Below, piece by piece: positions 41,249 through 49,575 of a stretch of 64,000 nt of DNA. A program made the translations under genes and the position numbers. This DNA comes from Lacrimispora sinapis. GTDB taxonomy: Bacteria > Bacillota > Clostridia > Lachnospirales > Lachnospiraceae. The stretch spans positions 2,542,001 through 2,606,000 of the forward strand of contig NZ_CP141832.1 in the NCBI RefSeq assembly GCF_043633585.1, written 5' to 3'. The notes beneath the pieces are model-generated. The model was not told where the DNA came from, ran no database searches, and was given only the letters and a program-made list of their open reading frames with translations. Positions within the stretch are counted from its first letter, which is position 1. The number at the start of each line of letters is the position of its first letter.

Positions 41249-42013
41249 CTAAATCGTATAATCCGGGCTATCCAGCATATGAATCTTTACCAGGAACTCT
41301 TTTAAACGCTCATTTGTCGGGTTCTCAAAAATCTCTTTTGGTGTTCCGTCAGCGACAATCTTTCCATTTTCCAGGAAAAGAATCCGATTTGCTACGTTTT
41401 TCACAAAGTTCATTTCATGGGTGACCAGTAAGATGGTGTTGCCTTCCTTTGCCGCATTTCTGATGGTGGTCAGTACTTCACTGACTAACTCCGGATCAAG
41501 AGCGGAGGTTGGTTCATCCATAAGAAGCAGACTTGGGTCCATGGCCAGCGCTCTTGCAATGGCTACCCTCTGCTGCTGGCCGCCGGATAAATGTCTCGGA
41601 TAATGGGAAAGGCGGTCTCCCATTCCTACCTTTTGCAAATGTTTTAATGCAATCTCTCTGGCCTCGCTTTTCTTTAACTTCTTTACGATCATCAGCCCTT
41701 CCATTACATTTTCCAGTGCGGTGCGGTTTTTAAAGAGGTTAAACTGCTGAAATACCATTTCTGTATATTGACGCAGTTCCAGCTTTTCTTTGGACGATTT
41801 CGTTGTAAGACTGATCTCCCGTCCATTGATGATGACAGTTCCTTCTTCCGGTTTTTCAAGGAGATTGAGGGAGCGCAAAAGTGTTGACTTTCCGGTACCG
41901 GAAGGTCCGATAATGGCTACTACATCTCCCTTATTAATGGTTAAGTCCACTTTATCCAGAACCACATTTTCACCGTATTTTTTGCTTAATCCGCGAATTT
42001 CAATTGCGCTCAT
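41249..42013 (-). CDS. Polar amino-acid ABC transporter, ATP-binding subunit
   Basis: 254 residues. Walker A GPSGTGKSTLLRSL near 34, signature LSGGQQQRVAIARAL near 138, Walker B LLLMDEPTSALDPE near 158. Belongs to the His/Gln/cystine importer type. Overlaps the permease gene by 14 bp. Confidence 0.95.
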   Translation of the reverse strand: MSAIEIRGLSKKYGENVVLDKVDLTINKGDVVAIIGPSGTGKSTLLRSLNLLEKPEEGTVIINGREISLTTKSSKEKLELRQYTEMVFQQFNLFKNRTALENVMEGLMIVKKLKKSEAREIALKHLQKVGMGDRLSHYPRHLSGGQQQRVAIARALAMDPSLLLMDEPTSALDPELVSEVLTTIRNAAKEGNTILLVTHEMNFVKNVANRILFLENGKIVADGTPKEIFENPTNERLKEFLVKIHMLDSPDYTI

Positions 42014-42743
42014 TTTTCAATCCTCCTTTTACGGCTGCTACCTGCTCCGGGATACTCATTCTTTTCTCGATGTATGTAAACAGTCTTTCAATGAAAATGG
42101 TAAGTACCCAATAGATAATGGCCAGAGAGCAGTAAATTTCAAAATAACGGTAACTGCTTCCTGCTAAAATCTTACCCTGAGCTGTTATTTCAACGACGGA
42201 ACAGGTAAATGCAAGAGACGTTCCTTTTACCAGGCCGATGAGGGAGTTTCCAAGGGAGGGAATTGCAACGGTGACAGCCTGTGGAAACAGAACTCTCCGA
42301 AATATCTGAAAGCCGTTCATCCCTAAGGATTTAGCAGCCTCCACCTGACCTTTTTCCACGGACTGTATGGCAGCCCGTATGGTCTCTGAGTCAAAAGCAG
42401 ATTGATTGAGTCCCAATGCCACGATAGCAAAAATAATTGGCGGTATCCCATTTACGTTATAATTGGTTCCGTTGTAGAAATTGTAGTATTTTAAGGCAAT
42501 GGGGATTCCAAAGTACGTAAGGTACAGCTGAACGATAATCGGAGTTCCTCTTACCACGGAAACAAACAGGGAACATAACTGCCGTAAAACCGGAATGTTG
42601 TGGATTTTTACAAATGCGATCAAAAGTCCTACCACCCACCCGATCACAAGGGCGATTAACGTCAGTTGCAGGGTTACCGGCAAGTATTTTAATAATGCGG
42701 GAATTTCCGTAAATACCAGCTGCCAATCAAATATTTTGCTCAT
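42000..42743 (-). CDS. Polar amino-acid ABC transporter, permease subunit
   Basis: 247 residues with about five helices, the HisM-type start YLPVTLQLTLIALVIGWVVG and the EAA loop EAAKSLGMNGFQIFRRVLFP. Confidence 0.94.
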   Translation of the reverse strand: MSKIFDWQLVFTEIPALLKYLPVTLQLTLIALVIGWVVGLLIAFVKIHNIPVLRQLCSLFVSVVRGTPIIVQLYLTYFGIPIALKYYNFYNGTNYNVNGIPPIIFAIVALGLNQSAFDSETIRAAIQSVEKGQVEAAKSLGMNGFQIFRRVLFPQAVTVAIPSLGNSLIGLVKGTSLAFTCSVVEITAQGKILAGSSYRYFEIYCSLAIIYWVLTIFIERLFTYIEKRMSIPEQVAAVKGGLKNERN

Positions 42744-42763
42744 CTTGCTCCTCCAGATTTTCC

Positions 42764-43639
42764 TTATTTATAGGAAGGGGAATAATCGGAACCAAACCAT
42801 TTTAAGTTGATTTCCTTTGATGTTCCGTCCTCAATTACTTCTTTTAACGCTTTGTTCAAATCTTCTACCAGCTTCTCATTTCCTTTGCTTACAATCAGGT
42901 AGCTGAATGGTTCGCCCATTAAATCCTTGGAAACATCATTGTTGATCGGAACTCCGGTAACGTTAAAGTTAAATTCCTTCTGATAGTACTCAAACATTGG
43001 TTTATCCATTAAAACAAAATCATATTTTCCTGCCTCTACATCCTGAATTTGAAGAACAAGATCTTCTTCGCTGTATTCAATGTTAATAGGGTTCTGTGGG
43101 TTTGCTGCATTATAATTTTCCAAAGCTGTGGTAATATTGATGCCTGCCTGGGAGATAGTCTTTAAGCCTGCAAGGTCATCCCAGGAACCAATGGTTTCTG
43201 CCTTATTATTGTCTTTTGCAAAAACCGCAACATACTCATTTGCAAAAATGGGATCTGTGAATAAGTACTTTTCCTGACGTTTCTCATTCTTTGCAAAGTT
43301 GTTTACGCCGATCTGATAACGGTCGGAATCAAGCCCTGCAAAAATAGATGGGAAATCAGTTACTTCGAGTTCAAGCTTATACTGAGGAAGCTTATCAAAA
43401 ACAGCTTTGATAAGGTCAATGTTGTGTCCTGTCAGCTGATTGTCTGTGTCTACAAAAGTAAATGGCTTTGGAGATCCTCCGGTTGCCGCATAAATGGTGA
43501 CTGGTTCCGTATTGCTTCCTGCTGCCACAGTGGTTTCTTCCTGTTTTGTTTCCTGCTTGCTGCATCCAGCCAGTGCACCTAATACCGTCACTGCTGCCAG
43601 CAATCCTAATACTGTCTTTTTTGCAAAATTTCTCTTCAT
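42764..43639 (-). CDS. Amino-acid ABC transporter substrate-binding lipoprotein
   Basis: 291 residues. The lipoprotein signal is VTVLGALAGCSKQ with Cys26 as the lipid site, then a type II periplasmic-binding fold (DNQLTGHNIDLIKAVFDKLP). Sulfur context suggests cystine or a cysteine conjugate as ligand. Confidence 0.93.
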   Translation of the reverse strand: MKRNFAKKTVLGLLAAVTVLGALAGCSKQETKQEETTVAAGSNTEPVTIYAATGGSPKPFTFVDTDNQLTGHNIDLIKAVFDKLPQYKLELEVTDFPSIFAGLDSDRYQIGVNNFAKNEKRQEKYLFTDPIFANEYVAVFAKDNNKAETIGSWDDLAGLKTISQAGINITTALENYNAANPQNPINIEYSEEDLVLQIQDVEAGKYDFVLMDKPMFEYYQKEFNFNVTGVPINNDVSKDLMGEPFSYLIVSKGNEKLVEDLNKALKEVIEDGTSKEINLKWFGSDYSPSYK

Positions 43640-43663
43640 AATTTTTTCCTCTTCTTCTAAATC

Positions 43664-44653
43664 CTAATACTCAAATTTTCTCTTTCCAAATTTCTCATCT
43701 CTGTTATGGGGTTCATCCCATATGGAAAGATCCGGTCCCAGCGGGAGGATATTATATGGGTTGTGTGCATGGTTGCCCAGGTGATAGCCCTTTTTAATGG
43801 AATCAAAATCGGTGGCTTCCCTAAATGCAGGAATGGTATAGAGGTCCTTTGCATAGTTCCAGAGATTTTCAAAATCTGTCAGCCGGTTTCTGTTTGTTTT
43901 AAAGCAGAAATAATAGCCCACATCAAATCTTGCCAGGGTCACATACAGGCGGATATCCGAATCCGTGATTTGGTCTCCAAATAAGTATCTGCTTTTGGAT
44001 AAGCGTTCTTCCAGCCAGTCAAGTCTCTGAAAGAGCACGTCATAGGCTTTTTCGTATTCCTCCTGGGACTGGGCAAATCCGGATTTATAGACTCCGTTGT
44101 TCACTTCATGGAAGATGACGGCGTTTAATTCATCAATATCCTCTCGTAATTCCTCCGGGTATAAATCAGGTGCTCCTTCTTTATGAAGCGGCTTCCAGGC
44201 TGTCTCCCAATAGTTGGTCAGGTGATGATAATCGTTATTTACCACTTTCCTTGTCTTTACATCTACAACAACCGGTACCGTCGCCCTTCCCTCATATTCC
44301 GGTGCTGTCTCTGCATAAATCTCCGGAAGAAAGCGAATCTTTAACACCGGATCCACACCGCCCTCATCAAGAGAGAATTCCCAGCCATTTTCAGTTCTTA
44401 CGGGGCCTACGGTTCCAACGCTGACTGCATCCTCTAAGCCCAGCAGCTTTAATGCGATGATCTGTCTGGTTGCCCATGGGCAAAGAGGGGTCCAGATCAA
44501 GCGGTAACGTCCGGCTTCCACCGGCAGCTCTCCTTCCCCGTCACCAAATGGGGTGACAAAGTAATTATCCTGCCTTACAAAAGCACCTGTCTGTGATACT
44601 TCATGAGTATCTTCTGAGGTGGATACCTTTCCGAATTTTTCTTCTATTGCCAT
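43664..44653 (-). CDS. Glutathionyl-hydroquinone-reductase-like GST (Xi class), first gene of the operon
   Basis: 329 residues from ATG 44653, which follows AAGGAA; an in-frame TTG at 44719 would read through the attenuator. The active site is TPLCPWATRQIIALKLLGL, the C-terminal domain FGDQITDSDIRLYVTLARFD. Confidence 0.9.
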   Translation of the reverse strand: MAIEEKFGKVSTSEDTHEVSQTGAFVRQDNYFVTPFGDGEGELPVEAGRYRLIWTPLCPWATRQIIALKLLGLEDAVSVGTVGPVRTENGWEFSLDEGGVDPVLKIRFLPEIYAETAPEYEGRATVPVVVDVKTRKVVNNDYHHLTNYWETAWKPLHKEGAPDLYPEELREDIDELNAVIFHEVNNGVYKSGFAQSQEEYEKAYDVLFQRLDWLEERLSKSRYLFGDQITDSDIRLYVTLARFDVGYYFCFKTNRNRLTDFENLWNYAKDLYTIPAFREATDFDSIKKGYHLGNHAHNPYNILPLGPDLSIWDEPHNRDEKFGKRKFEY

Positions 44654-44683
44654 ATTTTTTCCTTCTTTCCGTTTTTTGGGTAC

Positions 44684-44714
44684 AAAAAAAGCAGATGCCG
44701 CCCGACGCCTGCTT
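44684..44714 (-). terminator. Attenuator-like terminator before the GST/ABC operon
   Basis: On the minus strand GCAGGCG pairs with CGGCATCTGC, followed by seven T's, between the promoter and the first gene. No Cys-rich leader peptide was found here. Confidence 0.65.
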
Positions 44715-44773
44715 CTCAAAGCATACAGGTGATTTTTAAGCTCCTTTTTTCCTGCTTTTTCTTACTTTTCTAA

Positions 44774-44803
44774 ATCATATCATTCCTATAGGTTTTTGTA
44801 TAA
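44774..44803 (-). promoter_or_regulatory. Promoter of the GST/ABC operon with CCTATAGG palindrome
   Basis: TTATAC (44803-44798), 18-bp spacer, TATGAT (44779-44774). The spacer holds CCTATAGGAAT, which resembles the core of CymR-type (Rrf2) sulfur boxes. The regulator is inferred. Confidence 0.5.
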
Positions 44804-44883
44804 TATATAAAAAATACAGCCGGCAATAAGATTTTCTTATAACCAGCTGTAAATCCCAGCAGTCACCTTGTATATCGGTCTCT

Positions 44884-45831
44884 TTAGCTAAATAACGGGG
44901 TGGACAGATAGCGGTCACCAGAATCAGGTAATATGACAACAATGGTCTTCCCTTTATTCTCTGGCTTTTCTGCTAATAATTTTGCTGCTTTCAATGCGGC
45001 TCCTGAGGAAATACCCACAAGGATTCCTTCGGTAACTGCAAATGTCTTTCCTTCTGCAAATGAATCCTCATTCTCAACGGCAATCACCTCATCATAGATT
45101 TTGGTGTCCAATACTTCCGGAACAAAACCTGCACCGATTCCCTGGATCTTATGAGGACCTGGATTGCCTCCGGAAAGGACCGGACTGTTTGCCGGCTCCA
45201 CGGCTACGATCTTGATCTCAGGATTCTTTTCCTTTAAATAAGAACCGGCGCCTGTAATGGTGCCGCCAGTGCCTACACCGGCAACAAAGATATCAACTGC
45301 TCCGCCGGTCTGCTCCCAGATCTCAGGTCCCGTGGTCTCTCTATGCACCTTTGGATTTGCAGGATTCACGAACTGTCCAAGAATCACGGAACCAGGAATG
45401 GATTCCTTTAATTCCTCCGCTTTTGCTATGGCACCCTTCATGCCTTTGGCTCCCTCGGTAAGTACTAACTCCGCACCATAAGCCTTTAATAAGTTTCTTC
45501 TTTCCACGCTCATGGTATCAGGAAGTGTAAGTATGGTTTTATAGCCTTTTGCCGCCGCAACGGCTGCAAGGCCGATACCGGTATTCCCAGAGGTTGGCTC
45601 AATGATGGTAGCACCCTCTTTTAACGCTCCGCTCGCTTCTGCATCTTCAATCATCGCAAGAGCGATACGGTCCTTCACAGAACCAGCCGGGTTTAAATAT
45701 TCCAGCTTTGCAAGTATGGTAACATCCTTGATTCCTTCTTTTTTAGTGTAGCGGTTTAATTTAAGTAACGGTGTTCCTCCAATTAATTCTAATGCGCTTT
45801 CTTTAATTGCTCCCATCATAAAATCCTCCAT
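44884..45831 (-). CDS. cysK: Cysteine synthase A (O-acetylserine sulfhydrylase)
   Basis: 315 residues. The PLP lysine is in NPAGSVKDRIAL near 49, the substrate loop PTSGNTGIGLA near 79, and the phosphate loop GTGGTITGAG near 184. It makes cysteine from O-acetylserine and sulfide. Preceded by a leader peptide and attenuator. Confidence 0.96.
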   Translation of the reverse strand: MEDFMMGAIKESALELIGGTPLLKLNRYTKKEGIKDVTILAKLEYLNPAGSVKDRIALAMIEDAEASGALKEGATIIEPTSGNTGIGLAAVAAAKGYKTILTLPDTMSVERRNLLKAYGAELVLTEGAKGMKGAIAKAEELKESIPGSVILGQFVNPANPKVHRETTGPEIWEQTGGAVDIFVAGVGTGGTITGAGSYLKEKNPEIKIVAVEPANSPVLSGGNPGPHKIQGIGAGFVPEVLDTKIYDEVIAVENEDSFAEGKTFAVTEGILVGISSGAALKAAKLLAEKPENKGKTIVVILPDSGDRYLSTPLFS

Positions 45832-45844
45832 TCATATTTGATTA

Positions 45845-45882
45845 TAAAAAAGAACAGATACCGGCATGGTACCTGTTCTTTT
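45845..45882 (-). terminator. cysK leader terminator
   Basis: On the minus strand AGAACAGGTACC pairs with GGTATCTGTTCT (one mismatch), followed by TTTTTT. It lies 14 bp upstream of cysK. Confidence 0.88.
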
Positions 45883-45939
45883 ATGTTCATGAAATACACT
45901 TCATTTCATTCCTAAAGCTGTCAGGTATCGAAAACGGTA

Positions 45940-46038
45940 TTACAATAAAACGATAGCTCGCACCATACATATCGTCTGACAGCAACATTTATTACTTAAA
46001 ATGATTTGTTTATTTGAATTATAGGATCTGCTCTTCAT
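45940..46038 (-). CDS. cysK leader peptide with three consecutive Cys codons
   Basis: ATG 46038 follows AAAGGCGG and encodes 32 residues, MKSRSYNSNKQIILSNKCCC then QTICMVRAIVLL. Codons 18-20 are TGT TGC TGT and codon 24 is TGT. Codons 19-20 overlap the 5' arm GCTGTCAG (45983-45976), which pairs with CTGACAGC (45924-45917). Downstream GATACC can instead pair with GGTATC of the terminator. Stalling on Cys codons would free the antiterminator, a trp-like attenuation for cysteine. Confidence 0.78.
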   Translation of the reverse strand: MKSRSYNSNKQIILSNKCCCQTICMVRAIVLL

Positions 46039-46094
46039 ATGACACCGCCTTTTTCTATTTACATACATATTTAATATGTTTATATGTTATCCTT

Positions 46095-46123
46095 ATATTA
46101 ATACAAGAAAAGGTGGGTGTCAA
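46095..46123 (-). promoter_or_regulatory. cysK promoter
   Basis: TTGACA (46123-46118), 17-bp spacer, TAATAT (46100-46095), minus strand. Confidence 0.85.
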
Positions 46124-46131
46124 TATCTATT

Positions 46132-47325
46132 TTAAATTTTTTTCAAATCTGCTATGGCTACTCTCAGCTTATCAAAAGCCAGCTGCAGCGTGGACCTTGG
46201 ACAAGCAATATTGACCCGTTCAAAGCCCTCCCCTGCCTCACCGAAAATGGCTCCGCTGTCCAGCCAAAGACCAGCCTTATTTACGATTAAGTCCTCCCGT
46301 TCTTCTTCTGTAAGAGACAGCTTTCTGAAATCCAGCCACACAAGATACGTTCCTTCCGGTTCGATCAGCCTTATTTCCGGCAGGTTCTCCTCCAGGTATT
46401 TCCGCACAAAGGTAAGATTTTCTTTTAAATACTCGATCAGCTCCTGATGCCACGCTTCTCCATACCGGTAAGCCGCTTCACAGGCAGTAAGCCCCAGGGT
46501 GTTAAGCTGGCTGTAGCCGGCTGCCGCCATCTGCTTTTTGAATTTTCTCCGCAATTCCGTATTGGGAATAAAAATATTGGAAACCTGAAGACCGGCCACA
46601 TTAAAGGTTTTGCTTGGAGCCGTGCAGGTTATGGTCCTGTTCTTCAGTTCTTCCGTGAGATTGGCAAAGACCTGGTGTTTTCCATTGTATACAAAATCCT
46701 GATGAATTTCATCGCTGACCACAATGATGTTATGGCGGTTGCAGATTTCACCCACCTTTTCCAGTTCCTCTCTATGAAATACTCTTCCTACCGGATTATG
46801 AGGATTGCATAATAAGAATAATTTCACCTGGCCGCCCGCCGCTTTTTTTTCAAAGTCCTCCAAGTCCATGCGGTACACGCCATCGGCACCAAGCACCAGA
46901 GTGTTGTCCACAATTTTACGGTCATTGTCTTTAATGACTTCGCTGAATGGATAATAAACCGGCTGCTGAATCATCACTCCGTCACCTGGTTCTGTAAAAG
47001 CCTTTACTGCCATGGCTAACGCGAACACCACACCGGGAGTCTTTACCAGCCATTTTCTTTCCACGGTCCAGTCATGTTTTTTTTCCATCCAGTTCTTTAC
47101 GGCTTCAAAATAATCTTCCTGCACTTCGCTGTAACCGAAGATCCCATGCTGTGTCCGTTTTATAATGGCATCCAGGATGGGACCGGCCACTTTAAAATCC
47201 ATATCTGCCACCCACAAAGGAAGAATATCTGCCGGCTTTCCTCTATGGACTGCAAAGTCATACTTTAAGCTGTTTGTATTTTTCCTATCAATCTGTTCAT
47301 CGAAATCAAATGTTCCTTTACTCAT
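46132..47325 (-). CDS. PatB/MalY-type PLP-dependent C-S lyase
   Basis: 397 residues, class I/II aminotransferase fold. LPLWVADMDFKV near 36, NPHNPVGRVF near 172, VVSDEIHQDFVY near 200 and the PLP lysine in CTAPSKTFNVAGLQ near 234. Such proteins cleave cystathionine or S-substituted cysteines to thiol, pyruvate and ammonia. The start overlaps the stop of the upstream transsulfuration gene by 8 bp. Confidence 0.92.
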   Translation of the reverse strand: MSKGTFDFDEQIDRKNTNSLKYDFAVHRGKPADILPLWVADMDFKVAGPILDAIIKRTQHGIFGYSEVQEDYFEAVKNWMEKKHDWTVERKWLVKTPGVVFALAMAVKAFTEPGDGVMIQQPVYYPFSEVIKDNDRKIVDNTLVLGADGVYRMDLEDFEKKAAGGQVKLFLLCNPHNPVGRVFHREELEKVGEICNRHNIIVVSDEIHQDFVYNGKHQVFANLTEELKNRTITCTAPSKTFNVAGLQVSNIFIPNTELRRKFKKQMAAAGYSQLNTLGLTACEAAYRYGEAWHQELIEYLKENLTFVRKYLEENLPEIRLIEPEGTYLVWLDFRKLSLTEEEREDLIVNKAGLWLDSGAIFGEAGEGFERVNIACPRSTLQLAFDKLRVAIADLKKI

Positions 47326-48478
47326 GAAATACCTTCTCCAATTCTTCTATTAAATCTTCCACCTCTTCGATTCCAACGGATAATCTTAAAATACGGTCCG
47401 TAATACCATTGGCTGCCAGCACATCCTTTGGCACATCCGCATGGGTCTGGGTAATGGGATACGTAATCAATGTCTCCACACCGCCCAGACTTTCAGCAAA
47501 CCGGATCAGACGGACATTCTTTAGTACCTTATGTGCCAGTTCCTTTGACTCTACCTCAAAAGTGACCATACAGCCAAATCCTCTTGCCTGTTCTTTACAG
47601 ACTTCATGGCCCGGATGCCCGGAAAGACCAGGGTAACAGACTCTTGTTACTTTCTCCTCCTGACAAAGCCAGGAAACCAGCTTTTCTGCATTTTTCTCAG
47701 AACGTTCCATGCGGAGGGCCAGAGTTTTGATTCCTCTCAGTATCAGCCAGCTGTCAAAAGGAGCCAGACCGGAGCCGACCGTCTTAATGATAAAACGCAG
47801 CTTCTCCGATAGTTCTTGCGTGGAAGTAACTAAAAATCCTGCAATGGTGTCATTGTGTCCTCCCAGATACTTGGTTCCGCTGTGAACCACGATATCGGCT
47901 CCCAATTTCAGGGGATTCTGAAAATAAGGAGACATAAAGGTATTGTCCACAATCAGGAGAAGCCCATGCTTTTTAGCGATCTGAGCCAGTTTTTTAATAT
48001 CAATGACATTCATCATGGGGTTGGTGGGAGTCTCAATAAAAATCGCTTTGGTATTCTCTCCTACCAGCTTTTCAAATTCCTCAGGAGAACAGCGGGTACA
48101 GTCTACAGAACTGATGAATATTCCGTTCTTTTTGCTGATATTGTCAAAAAGGCGGATGCTTCCGCCATATAAATCGCAGTCTGTGATGATATGATCTCCC
48201 GGACAGAATAACTCCATTAAAGCTGTGATTGCCGCCATTCCGCTGGAGAATGCCAGAGCATCTGCTCCATATTCCAGTGCAGCCACTATTTTTTCCAAAT
48301 GCTCTCTGGTGGGATTCTGAAGACGGCTGTAATCGTAGCCGGTACTTTCTCCTACTCCTTTATGAGCAAAGGTTGCTGTCTGGTAAATAGGGAAACTGAT
48401 TGCCCCTGAGCGATCCACAGACTCTTCTAATCCATTCCCGTATAAACATTTTGTTGAAATTCCATATTCCATACTCAT
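47318..48478 (-). CDS. Trans-sulfuration PLP enzyme (cystathionine gamma-synthase/lyase family)
   Basis: 386 residues. YSRLQNPTREHLEKIVAALE near 50, the PLP lysine in VVHSGTKYLGGHNDTIAG near 197, and the C-terminal LSVGIEEVEDLIEELEKV. The exact reaction (MetB, MetC or MccB type) is not decidable by eye. Confidence 0.92.
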   Translation of the reverse strand: MSMEYGISTKCLYGNGLEESVDRSGAISFPIYQTATFAHKGVGESTGYDYSRLQNPTREHLEKIVAALEYGADALAFSSGMAAITALMELFCPGDHIITDCDLYGGSIRLFDNISKKNGIFISSVDCTRCSPEEFEKLVGENTKAIFIETPTNPMMNVIDIKKLAQIAKKHGLLLIVDNTFMSPYFQNPLKLGADIVVHSGTKYLGGHNDTIAGFLVTSTQELSEKLRFIIKTVGSGLAPFDSWLILRGIKTLALRMERSEKNAEKLVSWLCQEEKVTRVCYPGLSGHPGHEVCKEQARGFGCMVTFEVESKELAHKVLKNVRLIRFAESLGGVETLITYPITQTHADVPKDVLAANGITDRILRLSVGIEEVEDLIEELEKVFHE

Positions 48479-48594
48479 TCACCGCTTTCTTTTATTTAAT
48501 CTCTTGTTTCAGTATACCAATATGGTCTTATGGACCGCAAATACTTAAAAACAATAGCCGGCTATCATTTATTTCTATGGCACCCTTGGGACTG

Positions 48595-49503
48595 CTAAAG
48601 CAGCTGTGCCTCATATTTCTTTAATTCATCAATATATTTTTTTCCAAGAATGCTTAAAGGCATCTTCTTCTTTTTAATATAACCGATTCTCATCTTGTCA
48701 TCGGTATCTAGAGGAATGGCCTTGTATTCCCCTCCGTTTAAATCTTCACAGATGATCCCGGAGCACAGCGTATAACCGTTTAAGCCTACCATGAGATTCA
48801 AGAGAGTGGCACGGTCATCTGCTTTGATGATCTGTTTGTATTCATACGTGCTGAATACTTCTTCCGCCAGATAAAATGCATTGTTATTTCCCTGTTCAAA
48901 GGACAGACAGGGATAATTCTTTAAGTCATCAAACCCGATCCGTTCCATATGGGCAAGGGGATTGCCTTTCCATAAGTAGACATAGATCCCGCATTGGAAT
49001 AAGTCTATGAATTCCAGATCATTGTCCGAGAGAAGTTTTTGAATGGCTTTCTCATTAAAATCATTCAAATATAAAATCCCAAGCTCACTTTTCTGATTCT
49101 TCACATTTAATATAACCTCATAGGTTTTTGTCTCATGAACAGCAAATTCATAATCATCCATTCCAAATTCTTTTGCCATATGAATAAATGCCTGAACCGC
49201 AAAGGTATAATGCTGCATGGAAACGCTGAATTTCTTTTTAAATTTTTCTTTTTTTACAAACCGTTCTTCCATCTGCCGGTATTGTTCCATCATCTGCCTG
49301 GCATATCCTAAAAACTCTTCTCCTTCCGGAGTGATCACAATTCCCCGGTTGGAACGGATAAAAATCTGCAGACCAATCTCCTCTTCCAGATCACGGATGG
49401 TGCTCGATAAACTTGGCTGTGTGATAAACAGTTCCGCCGCAGCCTTGTTCATGGACTTCTGGTTTGCAATGCATATGGCATAACGCAGCTGCTGTAATGT
49501 CAT
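48595..49503 (-). CDS. LysR-family regulator of sulfur genes (CmbR/CysB-like)
   Basis: 302 residues from ATG 49503, which follows GAGGAGGAAC. Winged HTH MTLQQLRYAICIANQKSMNK with LFITQPSLSSTIRDLEEEIG, then an inducer-binding domain. Located between metY and the metB/patB pair, so a role in sulfur control is likely. Confidence 0.9.
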   Translation of the reverse strand: MTLQQLRYAICIANQKSMNKAAAELFITQPSLSSTIRDLEEEIGLQIFIRSNRGIVITPEGEEFLGYARQMMEQYRQMEERFVKKEKFKKKFSVSMQHYTFAVQAFIHMAKEFGMDDYEFAVHETKTYEVILNVKNQKSELGILYLNDFNEKAIQKLLSDNDLEFIDLFQCGIYVYLWKGNPLAHMERIGFDDLKNYPCLSFEQGNNNAFYLAEEVFSTYEYKQIIKADDRATLLNLMVGLNGYTLCSGIICEDLNGGEYKAIPLDTDDKMRIGYIKKKKMPLSILGKKYIDELKKYEAQLL

Positions 49504-49531
49504 AGTTCCTCCTCTCCATAAGCGCATTCAA

Positions 49532-49558
49532 CAGGCTGCCATGATCTATGGCAGCCTG
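49532..49558 (-). terminator. Hairpin between metY and lysR
   Basis: CAGGCTGCCAT pairs perfectly with ATGGCAGCCTG around GATCT. The T-run is poor, so partial read-through into lysR is possible. Confidence 0.6.
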
Positions 49559-49575
49559 CACTTGGTTATGTAATA

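Noticed and set aside
45880..46010. SAM or T-box riboswitch before cysK
   Set aside because: No SAM-I core or T-box (TGG) motif is present, while a Cys-codon leader peptide explains the structure.
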